Source of the DNA: Bacteroidales bacterium M2
GTDB taxonomy: Bacteria > Bacteroidota > Bacteroidia > Bacteroidales > Muribaculaceae
NCBI GenBank assembly: GCA_001689415.1
Contig: LUJM01000123.1
Location: forward strand, 1 to 34,366
DNA length: 34,366 nt
Direction: 5' to 3'
Numbering within the stretch: the stretch's first letter is position 1; each line of letters opens with the position of its first letter. Below, in pieces: positions 7,270 through 13,267 of this stretch. A program made the translations under genes and the position numbers. Below the pieces are notes generated by a model that saw only the letters and a program-made list of their open reading frames with translations, ran no database searches and was not told the DNA's origin.

Positions 7270-8322
7270 TTACATAGAGGCGAACGCCTTGGAAGCGGCG
7301 AGCTGGTCGGCTTCCGACACTGGAGCGTATGGGTCGGTGTCTTTCTTGGTGTCGACGACTTCGCTGGTGGGAGCAGCAGGTTCTTTTTTTAGTTCGGCGA
7401 TGGTTTTGTCCTTTTCGGCTACAGAAGCTTTCAGAGCCTCGATCTGCTTATCCTTGTCGGCAACGACGGAGTTAAGCGAGTCGATGGACTTCTTATTATC
7501 GCCGAGGGTGTCGTTAATCTTGTCGACCTGCTCGGCAGAGAGAGTCAGCTTGTCATCCGACATCGACAGTGTAGCGCCCAGGAGAGCGCACAGAGCTGTG
7601 AGTTTAGGCATGAATTGAGATTGGATTTCTTTTGGCTCCGATTCCGGAGCCTGGTTAGAGAAAGGAGATTGTAGGAATGCAAGAAAGCGCTCCATAACAG
7701 AGCCCTTCTTCGGCTTGATGTTTGGAGGAAGAGGAATCCCGGCAGCCGAGAGCGAGCTTATGGTCGCCTCGGAAAGCTCAGGTTTCTCATCTTCATCGAA
7801 ATTGGTAATCTCGTCGACAAAGCCCCATTCGAGGGCCTGTTCGGGCGTAAGCCAACCGCCCACCTTCATGAGAGCGAGCAAATCTTCTTTCGGCTTCTTG
7901 CATCGACGGGCATACATCCCGGCGACACAGCTGTCGATTGTTTCGTTATCCTTCTTGATTTCTTCGAGCTTCTTGATATGCTCGTCAAGCTCGTCGGCGT
8001 TCATGTAGGCCCACTCGCACACCGGGTAAAGGCATTTGTGCACGAGGAATGCCGCGTCTACATCGATAGTCACACGCTTAGCACCCATAGCTGCGATAGT
8101 AGCTGCGGAAGCGTTGTGGCCCACGAAATGAACATGAACATTACCATGTAGCTTAAAGAGAGAGGAAATAGAAACAGCGACATTTGTATAGCCGCCCAGA
8201 CTGTCTACGAGAACGTGCACCTCTGAGTCCTTGTGCTTGTCAAGGACATAGTTAACCATGTCGGCGTTGAAGTTCCAATCGCCGACACCTCCCTTGAGGA
8301 AAAGGTTGTAATTTTTAGGCAT
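7270..8322 (-). CDS. ClpP-like prohead protease fused to scaffold
   Basis: Residues 1-175 are a S14/ClpP-type serine protease: VDSLGGYT (about 39-46), the nucleophile region GHNASAATIAAMG with probable catalytic S72, and H95 in FLVHKC. These proteases mature the phage prohead. Residues about 200-350 are a low-complexity, coiled-coil region (LSAEQVDKINDTL; KQIEALKASVAEKDKTIAELK) ending just before the capsid gene, typical of an assembly scaffold fused to the protease and later degraded. At 350 residues it is complete. It lies directly upstream of the capsid gene. Confidence 0.88.
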   Translation of the reverse strand: MPKNYNLFLKGGVGDWNFNADMVNYVLDKHKDSEVHVLVDSLGGYTNVAVSISSLFKLHGNVHVHFVGHNASAATIAAMGAKRVTIDVDAAFLVHKCLYPVCEWAYMNADELDEHIKKLEEIKKDNETIDSCVAGMYARRCKKPKEDLLALMKVGGWLTPEQALEWGFVDEITNFDEDEKPELSEATISSLSAAGIPLPPNIKPKKGSVMERFLAFLQSPFSNQAPESEPKEIQSQFMPKLTALCALLGATLSMSDDKLTLSAEQVDKINDTLGDNKKSIDSLNSVVADKDKQIEALKASVAEKDKTIAELKKEPAAPTSEVVDTKKDTDPYAPVSEADQLAASKAFASM

Positions 8323-8380
8323 AGATCCGTAATGTTATCGCTAAGCGCATCGGAGCGATAGCGGAGAAGAATTATGCCAC

Positions 8381-8407
8381 AAAAATAGCGACCTGAAAAA
8401 GGCCGCT
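8381..8407 (-). terminator. Hairpin with T-tract between late genes
   Basis: On the minus strand AGCGGCCT (8407-8400) pairs with AGGTCGCT (8394-8387, one mismatched pair), loop TTTTC, followed by ATTTTT. It lies just after the 8414-8833 gene and before the protease gene, with no obvious promoter after it. It probably tunes or partly ends transcription. Confidence 0.5.
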
Positions 8408-8413
8408 AAAAGA

Positions 8414-8833
8414 CTATAAAATGCAGGGAAGCACGGATTTTTGGGCTATAAGTGTAATCTTGTAAGTACGGAGAGCTGCGCTGCCGTCAGGCTCTCCGGC
8501 TGTTTCGGAGTAGCTGATTTGTGGATATTTCGGCTCTCGAGTACCTATTAGATATTGTTTGCCCGAAGCGACAGTAAGCACGAAGGCAAGGCGCTCCCCT
8601 TCCGGAAGCTTATCGGAAGTAGAGAATTCGAGCGTCGCCTTTTCCTGTCGCGAGTTATTGATTAGAGATCCGTCCCATTTGAGCGACGGAGTACCATAGA
8701 ATTTGACCGTCACGGCAGACAGCGCCAAAGCGACAACAGCGCCGCACAGTGAAGCATACATGACATGAGGTTGAATGTCGGCGCATCTGATTATTTGGAT
8801 TTTTACGATGCCGGGGAGAGTGTTACATTCCAT
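8414..8833 (-). CDS. Conserved phage hypothetical protein (139 aa)
   Basis: A 139-residue protein of beta-strand character with one moderately hydrophobic stretch (about 28-46, SLCGAVVALALSAVTVKFYG) that could be a core segment or a membrane helix. The rest looks like an immunoglobulin-like or decoration-type beta domain (SLKWDGSLINNSRQEKATLE; RTYKITLIAQ). It lies at the head of the structural operon, 90 bases upstream of the prohead protease. A structural or head-completion role is plausible from position only. Confidence 0.6.
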   Translation of the reverse strand: MECNTLPGIVKIQIIRCADIQPHVMYASLCGAVVALALSAVTVKFYGTPSLKWDGSLINNSRQEKATLEFSTSDKLPEGERLAFVLTVASGKQYLIGTREPKYPQISYSETAGEPDGSAALRTYKITLIAQKSVLPCIL

Positions 8834-8924
8834 TTTCGGGCGGTTTGGGTCAGGTTGGTACGATTTGGTTAGAGTTGGCCGTTTCGGGCATTTTGGTAAA
8901 AATCAAAGCGTTAGTCAATTAAAA

Positions 8925-9398
8925 TTAACGATTATTAACGCTGCCTGACTTTACGTTCTTGTCGCGCTGCCTCTTGAACATCTGCCGGATTGCCTCATGG
9001 TTTCGAGCATCGGGGTCGATACCGTGTTTTTCCATGAATGCATATATGATATCGATTATAGTAACGTCGGCATCATAGAAGACTGAGAGCTCGCGGTCGA
9101 TTAGAGTTTTGAAGTTTCGTTTGATCGCAGATATCAGCGCCTTCTTGCCTTCATGGCCGAGGTAGTTGTGTTGGTCCGGGTTCATGCCCTTAAATGTCGG
9201 AACTTCGACAGGCAGGAGTTCCGATACGTCGCCACGCACATAGCCGGTCGGCTCTTTGCGCAGGAAAGTCGAAAGTATAGAGTGGAGATTACTGCCGCGC
9301 TCAAACTCGACGCGGCCTGTTACCGGGTTCCAGTAGTCATGCCTAAGCCACTGTTCGAGGTATGGCGGAACTTTGAGATAAATGCAGTAATTAGACAT
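8925..9398 (-). CDS. Conserved phage hypothetical protein, first gene of late operon
   Basis: A 157-residue soluble protein, rich in aromatic residues at the N-terminus (SNYCIYLKVPPYLEQWLRHDYW) and helical and basic at the C-terminus (AIRQMFKRQRDKNVKSG). I recognise no named family. It is the first gene after the control region, with a TATCTTTGC box 38 bases upstream of its start, so it is probably the first product of the head/lysis transcript. The basic C-terminus could bind nucleic acid. A weak hairpin (AGCGTTA..TAACGCT) overlaps its stop codon. Confidence 0.65.
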   Translation of the reverse strand: MSNYCIYLKVPPYLEQWLRHDYWNPVTGRVEFERGSNLHSILSTFLRKEPTGYVRGDVSELLPVEVPTFKGMNPDQHNYLGHEGKKALISAIKRNFKTLIDRELSVFYDADVTIIDIIYAFMEKHGIDPDARNHEAIRQMFKRQRDKNVKSGSVNNR

Positions 9399-9435
9399 AG
9401 GGTTGAGAGAAAAAATACCTGATTGGAAACTAAGT

Positions 9436-9444
9436 GCAAAGATA
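9436..9444 (-). promoter_or_regulatory. Candidate promoter -7 box of the late operon
   Basis: TATCTTTGC on the minus strand matches the Bacteroides -7 consensus TAnnTTTG. There is no TTTG at the expected -33 distance, so it may need an activator. The first late gene starts 37 bases downstream. Confidence 0.5.
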
Positions 9445-9783
9445 ATTATAAATTTCGGGATATGTATAAGTAGTATTAACTATTAAAGAATGGTGTCTGT
9501 AAATGGCGATATAAATTTAGCAGTAGGTCGGTTTTAGGTGTACATTCGTACGTTATTTTTATAACTATTTGAATATTAGCATAATTGCACTGTACTTTTA
9601 AAAGTGCAAAAAGTGCGTATAATAGTACCGCTATTTTAATTTTGTACAAAAGTACATTCGTGCAAAAAAGTGCGGGATTTGTACGGTACTTAAACCGCTG
9701 ATTTGCAAATGTAAACGGCAACCCTGCACGAATGTACTCTTTTTTTTAACTTATACACACAAGAAAAAAATAATTATGGAATT
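9445..9783. promoter_or_regulatory. AT-rich control region with inverted and iterated repeats
   Basis: A perfect 14-bp inverted repeat, AGTACATTCGTGCA at 9651-9664 and its complement at 9725-9738, brackets about 60 bp. A related half (GTACATTCGT) lies at 9540-9549. Three copies of AAAAGTGC occur at about 9600, 9609 and 9665, and GCACT/AGTGC forms a further small inverted repeat near 9587-9607. Candidate -7 boxes overlap the repeats (TACTTTTG at 9654-9647 and TACATTTGC at 9713-9705, minus; TAATTTTG at 9637-9644, plus). This looks like an operator cluster for the late operon or a replication origin with iterons; I cannot decide which. Confidence 0.55.
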
Positions 9784-9799
9784 TGTTCCACGTGGAACT
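9784..9799. promoter_or_regulatory. parS-like palindrome
   Basis: TGTTCCACGTGGAACT contains a perfect 14-bp palindrome (9785-9798). It differs at one end base from TGTTCCACGTGGAACA, a form of the widely conserved bacterial ParB-binding site parS (family consensus TGTTnCACGTGAAACA). No parA or parB gene is present in the window, so if functional it would recruit host ParB. It could instead be an operator for an unrelated dimeric protein. Confidence 0.55.
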
Positions 9800-9861
9800 G
9801 TAATTGGCTGATAAATAATAATTTATCCCAAGTAAGTAAATGAAGGTATGTATGTGCCCCC

Positions 9862-9956
9862 CTCGCCCCCTGTTGGTACGTATGATGATTGTACCCCGGT
9901 ACAGATGTACGGTTGCACCTTCCCCATACGGTTCTATCCGGGGGCGCGGGGGCGAG
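9862..9956. other. Long GC-rich hairpin structure
   Basis: CTCGCCCCC (9862-9870) is complementary to GGGGGCGAG (9948-9956). Between them lie the palindrome GTACCCCGGTAC (9891-9902) and further short stems. The block is much more GC-rich than the AT-rich DNA on either side. I see no gene in it; it may be a structured transcript leader or part of an origin. Confidence 0.45.
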
Positions 9957-10000
9957 TGCTGGAGAGGTGGACGAGGTGTTGATAACTCGCGCTAAAAATG

Positions 10001-10032
10001 TTTGCTTATCTCCTTGATAATAGCTAACTTTG
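10001..10032 (+). promoter_or_regulatory. Plus-strand Bacteroides-type promoter
   Basis: TTTG at 10001-10004, a 20-base spacer and TAACTTTG at 10025-10032 match the Bacteroidota sigma consensus. Transcription would start near 10036-10042 and run rightwards, against all neighbouring genes. Confidence 0.6.
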
Positions 10033-10037
10033 TGTCT

Positions 10038-10218
10038 ATAATGCCGTTTTTTGCGCATACATGCATGAAAGAAATGCATATGATATAGAGATTTTCAATA
10101 GGTCTGATAAATAGTTTTTGCAGATGTTACCAATTACCGACATCCGTAAGAAAGAGCATTTTCAGTTAGCAATAAAATCCATAAAAGTGCCGCCTCGATG
10201 TGATATCGGGGCGGCACT
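10038..10218 (+). ncRNA. Candidate small RNA of about 180 nt
   Basis: The plus-strand promoter at 10001-10032 and the hairpin at 10186-10218 bracket a transcript of about 180 nt with no sizeable ORF. A 14-codon reading frame starts at 10041 (MPFFAHTCMKEMHMI) and may be translated or be chance. The 3' hairpin is strong but its plus-strand T-tract is weak (GTTATAAAT), so the 3' end is uncertain. The transcript would be divergent from the late operon and convergent with the 10241-11533 operon. Confidence 0.4.
10186..10218 (-). terminator. Terminator of the 10241-11533 operon
   Basis: AGTGCCGCC (10186-10194) pairs with GGCGGCACT (10210-10218), extended by an inner CGAT/ATCG stem. On the minus strand the stem is followed by TTTATGGATTTTATT. 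It lies 22 bases after the last gene of the operon and could act in both directions. Confidence 0.7.
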
Positions 10219-10240
10219 GTTATAAATGTTCAGTTACAAA

Positions 10241-10534
10241 TTAGCGGTCGAAGCGCTTGATCATCCAGCCGAACGAGCCGACGGAATTGCGCCCGGGCTT
10301 GTAACCGAGCTCGGCGAGTACGCGGTTGACATCGGCTTGGCCGAGGTCGGCCATGTCGCTTAGAGAAGAAATGATATCGTCGGTTGTCATGATAGTAACG
10401 CCGGGCTCGAACGACTCGACCGGATAGCACCCCTCGAGGAAGCGACCGAGGATAACGGCGTTTGCATCCTCTTTAGCCTCGGGGTCTTCAGTTATAGCTT
10501 TGCGGATAGCATCCATTCGGTTTTTCAGGCTCAT
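10241..10534 (-). CDS. Hypothetical protein (97 aa)
   Basis: An acidic helical protein, last gene of a four-gene operon in which each start overlaps the previous stop (ATGA). The second half (IISSLSDMADLGQADVNRVLAELGYKPGR..GSFGWMIKRF) reads like a winged-helix or HTH-like domain, with a DVNRVLAELGY recognition-type helix. This suggests DNA binding but is not a family match. Confidence 0.6.
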   Translation of the reverse strand: MSLKNRMDAIRKAITEDPEAKEDANAVILGRFLEGCYPVESFEPGVTIMTTDDIISSLSDMADLGQADVNRVLAELGYKPGRNSVGSFGWMIKRFDR

Positions 10535-10743
10535 GCTTCAGTGGGTGTTTCGGGTTGAGGAATGTTGTTGTCGATGAAATGCGAGAGAGCGTCGCGGAGA
10601 GCGACAAGTTCTGCGGCAGACTCGAGCTGCAGATCTTGGATGAATTCTCCGTCGGAGTTGGTCTGTATCTCGTAGAGAGAGGTGTCGAATCTGCCGTCGG
10701 CGGTGTAGATATCGCGCCGGGCAATAGATACTGTGAGGCTCAT
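10531..10743 (-). CDS. Hypothetical protein (70 aa)
   Basis: A small acidic protein: a short beta-like N-terminal part (MSLTVSIARRDIYTADGRFD) and an amphipathic helix (ESAAELVALRDALSHFIDNN). It is coupled to both neighbours by ATGA overlaps. I recognise no family. Confidence 0.6.
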   Translation of the reverse strand: MSLTVSIARRDIYTADGRFDTSLYEIQTNSDGEFIQDLQLESAAELVALRDALSHFIDNNIPQPETPTEA

Positions 10744-11165
10744 TTGTCACCCCCTTCCTTACGGATTTCTCCGACTTTGTACGCACACTTGTTATATTCC
10801 GAAAGAAGCTCACGGTCGATATTCTCGACTGACTCTGCGATTTTGGAACGAATATTATAATAGCGCAAATCATCGCCGACCGGAGCAAAGCTTATCGAGA
10901 AGATATAGCCCTCGCTCCCGGTGTAGCCATTATTGGCGTATATGTGTCCGGAGTCGGTGCTGTGCTGTAGTACTACAGGCTTGCCCGGATATCGGGCATT
11001 GACGGCATAGATAAGAGCTTTGAGCTGACAGATAAGGGCAGACACAGCCTCGTCGCCGACGAGGATAGTGTGCTCAAATTGCTTCACTGTAGCTTGCAGG
11101 ATTGCACCCTTGCGCGATTTGCCTGTCGATGTGAGTGTAGTTACAGACTCAATGAAGTACATCAT
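10740..11165 (-). CDS. Hypothetical protein (141 aa)
   Basis: A mixed alpha/beta soluble protein with no recognised domain. Features include a C-terminal helix rich in charged residues (RSKIAESVENIDRELLSEYNKCAYKVGEIRKE). It is the second gene of the leader-RNA-controlled operon and is translationally coupled on both sides. Confidence 0.6.
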   Translation of the reverse strand: MMYFIESVTTLTSTGKSRKGAILQATVKQFEHTILVGDEAVSALICQLKALIYAVNARYPGKPVVLQHSTDSGHIYANNGYTGSEGYIFSISFAPVGDDLRYYNIRSKIAESVENIDRELLSEYNKCAYKVGEIRKEGGDK

Positions 11166-11533
11166 GCCTCACCCCCTTCCTGCGAAATCGGCATTAGAGT
11201 GGCGCGGATAGCCCACACAATGCCCCATGGCATAGCAAAGAGGACATCGTTTGCTACAGCGTTCTGAGCCTCGGCAGCGCTATCGATCGACAGATTGTGC
11301 CACCACATGGCGGCGATGCACACGACGGCCACTACGGTAGACACTTTGGCCGAGAATAGGGCGCGAACGATGCGCACAGGTGTACAGTTGCATTTTACCC
11401 AAGCAACCGACCTCAAGAGGGCGCGGGAGAGGCGTACGCTGATCGGGGTTGAATACTGGGCGCCGATAGCCGGGCCGGCAAGGATCACGAGTGGTTTACG
11501 GCGTCGTGTCGCCGATAGTGAAATTGTTTGCAT
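11162..11533 (-). CDS. Basic membrane-associated hypothetical protein (123 aa)
   Basis: The first gene of the operon starts one base after the third repeat of the leader RNA at 11534-11728. The N-terminus is basic (SLSATRRRKPLV). Two hydrophobic segments follow, about residues 66-80 (VSTVVAVVCIAAMWW) and 98-112 (FAMPWGIVWAIRATL), so it is probably a two-span inner-membrane protein. No function is recognised. Its start codon is embedded in the regulatory RNA, which implies tight translational or transcriptional control. Confidence 0.6.
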   Translation of the reverse strand: MQTISLSATRRRKPLVILAGPAIGAQYSTPISVRLSRALLRSVAWVKCNCTPVRIVRALFSAKVSTVVAVVCIAAMWWHNLSIDSAAEAQNAVANDVLFAMPWGIVWAIRATLMPISQEGGEA

Positions 11534-11728
11534 ACGACTGTGGTTGTAGCATTAATAAAAAAACGGCTGTCACCGTTGCTACAACCACAGTCGTTCACTC
11601 CTAAGAGTACGTCATATGATATCGGTGACAGCCGCGTATGGCTGGTATGTCCGGGCATAAAAAAAGCCCGCTGAATATGTCGAGCATTAACCGCGCTCTG
11701 CGAAGTGAACTAATCACTATGGTTGTAG
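11534..11728 (-). ncRNA. Structured leader RNA B (paralogue of leader A)
   Basis: On the minus strand, 5' to 3': R1 TGCTACAACCATAGT (11730-11716); P2 GTTCACT (11710-11704); hairpin GAGC-GCGGTTAAT-GCTC (11698-11682); U-loop hairpin CGGGC..GCCCG (11670-11652); T5' CGGCTGTCACCG (11634-11623); P2' AGTGAAC (11599-11593); R2 ACTGTGGTTGTAGCA (11591-11577); T3' CGGTGACAGCCG (11575-11564) followed by seven T's; R3 TGCTACAACCACAGTCG (11551-11535), then the ATG of the downstream gene. R2 can pair with R1 or R3, and R1:R2 crosses T5':T3'. This suggests attenuation or RBS control. The same plan recurs at 30001-30206 with unrelated arm sequences. Confidence 0.7.
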
Positions 11729-11732
11729 CACT

Positions 11733-11764
11733 GCAAATTTACTAAAAATCTTGAACGTGCCAAA
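11733..11764 (-). promoter_or_regulatory. Promoter of leader RNA B
   Basis: On the minus strand TTTG (11764-11761), a 19-base spacer and TAAATTTGC (11741-11733) match the Bacteroides consensus. The predicted start falls within a few bases of R1, so the transcript begins with the regulatory repeat. Confidence 0.75.
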
Positions 11765-11781
11765 ATTTGAGTAATATATTT

Positions 11782-12408
11782 TTATTTTTCTGTGCATGAT
11801 TCTTCTTCATCACGCTTTTTAGCGGCTTGCGCGGCCTCGTAGTAATAGTCAAACATCATCAGAGTGCGTCTCCTGGCTTCCACGGCATCAGACTCGTTTA
11901 TGTCACATACTTCTGTAACAATTTTTTCGTGTAGTATTCGTGGCAGGATGACCGAGAAATCTGTTGGGGTGCCAATGGGAGGATAGCAAAAGGATAGAAC
12001 GAGCTGTTGGCCGTCGTGTGAAATGGCGAAGTCTCCTTGAGTAATAAAATCCAAACCGAGTGTAATATCACAATCGCTGTCGGAATTTGGAGATTCGTCA
12101 ACACCGACCTCCAACTGTATTCTCGCACCGCCAAGCACCACACAGATTAAGGCATCAGCCATTGGAATTGATGAGCGGCCATTGAAGGGAGTTCGGAATT
12201 GTCGCTGCCGACCTAACTGCAGTTGTAAGAAATTGGCCACGCGCTTTGAAATGATAGAAGTATTGCAACCTGTATCCCAGAGGGCACGAATACGAATAGC
12301 ATTGGGGTTACATTCCTCCGGAGAGCAGAGGATGATGTCGGAAACGACTCGGCCTCGATAGATCGGGAAATGGCCGGTGAATGCGTAAGGAGAGGATGTT
12401 GAATTCAT
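11782..12408 (-). CDS. Retropepsin-like aspartyl protease
   Basis: Residues about 41-60 read ALWDTGCNTSIISKRVANFL, the D-T-G active-site loop of retropepsin-like aspartyl proteases (D45). Residues 114-124 (DITLGLDFITQ) match the second conserved element (LG-D-F) before the flap-proximal strand. A single DTG means the enzyme would act as a homodimer. The remaining C-terminal part (about 145-208) is helical and highly charged. The gene stands alone behind its own promoter, between the HicAB terminator and leader B. Its target is unknown; it could cleave a phage or host regulator. Start 12408 gives an almost leaderless mRNA. Confidence 0.75.
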   Translation of the reverse strand: MNSTSSPYAFTGHFPIYRGRVVSDIILCSPEECNPNAIRIRALWDTGCNTSIISKRVANFLQLQLGRQRQFRTPFNGRSSIPMADALICVVLGGARIQLEVGVDESPNSDSDCDITLGLDFITQGDFAISHDGQQLVLSFCYPPIGTPTDFSVILPRILHEKIVTEVCDINESDAVEARRRTLMMFDYYYEAAQAAKKRDEEESCTEK

Positions 12409-12411
12409 ATG

Positions 12412-12444
12412 GCAAATTTAGCCATTATTTCCTAAAACGACAAA
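12412..12444 (-). promoter_or_regulatory. Promoter of the retropepsin-like gene
   Basis: Minus-strand TTTG (12444-12441), 20 bases, TAAATTTGC (12420-12412). The -7 box ends only three bases before the ATG, so the mRNA would be leaderless or nearly so. The -33 element is part of the T-tract of the preceding terminator. Confidence 0.65.
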
Positions 12445-12472
12445 AACACCCCCGCCTTGAAGGGCGAGGGTG
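12437..12472 (-). terminator. Terminator after hicB
   Basis: On the minus strand CACCCTCGCC (12472-12463) pairs with GGCGGGGGTG (12456-12447, one mismatch), loop CTTCAA, followed by TTTTTGTCGTTTT. A classic intrinsic terminator closing the hicAB transcript 30 bases after hicB. Confidence 0.85.
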
Positions 12473-12502
12473 CGGCCAGTGCGAACAATGTTAAGGTGTA
12501 AA

Positions 12503-12910
12503 TCAAACAAGCTGTAACTGGCTTAATTCTTTGCCGAAGCGGTGAAGCGCCGTTTGGATTTTCTCGGTGGTTTTGGGAGAAGGAGTGCGATAGCCGGAGA
12601 TGTACTGAGAGAGCTGAGCGGCAGATACGCCGGTGAGTTTGGCAAGACCTTTGTACGAGATAAGATCTGCATAGTAAACAAGGAAAGAGGGCAAATCATA
12701 GGAGAAAGCAAAATTCACTTCCTCAAAAGGCTTTCCTTCTTCGATGAAGAAAGCCTTCATATCCTCATACTCAGCTTTGAACTCTGCTATGGCATCATTG
12801 GCGGTGGGGCCATCGCCATGAACGCCCCAGCCAAGATGATTGTCATCCGGCATATAGGCTCCGAAAGTGCCGTCTTTGCCGCGTTCGATAAATACTCTTA
12901 CTGTCTTCAT
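12503..12910 (-). CDS. hicB: HicB-family antitoxin with C-terminal HTH
   Basis: The N-terminal half (about 1-65) is a HicB partial RNase H-like domain: KTVRVFIERGKDGTFGAYMPD, then the G-D-G-x-T-x-x-D-A-x-x-E pattern (GDGPTANDAIAEFKAEY). The C-terminal half (about 85-130) is an HTH with the core KGLAKLTGVSAAQLSQYISG. This is the usual layout of a HicB that neutralises HicA and represses its own operon. It follows hicA by about 75 bases, so the order is toxin then antitoxin, as in many hicAB loci. The predicted operator lies in the hicA promoter. The addiction module probably stabilises the prophage or limits competing phages. Confidence 0.9.
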   Translation of the reverse strand: MKTVRVFIERGKDGTFGAYMPDDNHLGWGVHGDGPTANDAIAEFKAEYEDMKAFFIEEGKPFEEVNFAFSYDLPSFLVYYADLISYKGLAKLTGVSAAQLSQYISGYRTPSPKTTEKIQTALHRFGKELSQLQLV

Positions 12911-12958
12911 ATATTATGCTATATATTTCTTTAACAAATTTCATTCTGTTTTGGTTGT

Positions 12959-12986
12959 AAAGGGAGGGGCTTTCGCCCCTTCCTTT
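12959..12986 (-). promoter_or_regulatory. Hairpin between hicA and hicB
   Basis: AAAGGGAGGGGC (12959-12970) pairs with GCCCCTTCCTTT (12975-12986, one mismatch) around a TTTC loop, and overlaps the hicA stop codon. There is no T-tract on the minus strand, so it may stabilise or process the mRNA and adjust the toxin to antitoxin ratio, or be a weak terminator. Confidence 0.6.
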
Positions 12987-13173
12987 ATTTGATTCCGGCA
13001 TCTCGAAGGATTGATTTGAGAGTTCCGGGTTTTACATCTTCCGAACCGTGGTTGCTTGTCTTGAAGTAATTGCCGGTTATCGGTGAGAACCACAGCGGGT
13101 GTCCGCTTCGTTGTCGGCCAGTATCATAACATCCGGCCTTTTTGAGTAGCTTGTGGAGTTCGTTGTATTTCAT
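12985..13173 (-). CDS. hicA: HicA-family mRNA interferase toxin
   Basis: The 62-residue protein has the HicA double-stranded-RNA-binding-like fold: KYNELHKLLKKAGCYDTGRQ, then the catalytic strand with G-S-H replaced by RQRSGHPLWFSP (active His in SGH), and the C-terminal PGTLKSILRDAGI helix. HicA toxins cleave mRNA and block growth. An upstream in-frame ATG (13251) would add 26 residues that overlap the promoter, so I use 13173, which starts the family consensus (MKYNELH). Confidence 0.9.
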   Translation of the reverse strand: MKYNELHKLLKKAGCYDTGRQRSGHPLWFSPITGNYFKTSNHGSEDVKPGTLKSILRDAGIK

Positions 13174-13196
13174 TGTTCGCTGTTTTGATTTACACT

Positions 13197-13228
13197 GCAA
13201 AGATAATGCTAAATTTTTATTTAGCAAA
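13197..13228 (-). promoter_or_regulatory. hicAB promoter with embedded operator palindrome
   Basis: Minus-strand TTTG (13228-13225), 19 bases, TATCTTTGC (13205-13197). The spacer is filled by the palindrome TGCTAAATTTTTATTTAGCA (13207-13226; 8-bp arms, 4-bp centre), which would place a bound HicB between the two promoter elements. This fits autorepression. Confidence 0.75.
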
Positions 13229-13267
13229 ATTTTCAGAAAGAAAAATTGCATTGACCTGATATTTTTT

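Noticed and set aside
9476..10079. Minus-strand ORFs at 9476-9721 and 9774-10079
   Set aside because: Both run through the repeats, parS-like site and hairpins of the control region; unusual composition and no coupling to neighbours.
11534..11728. CRISPR array
   Set aside because: Only three repeat copies in mixed orientation with unequal spacers; no array and no cas genes. Treated as a leader RNA.
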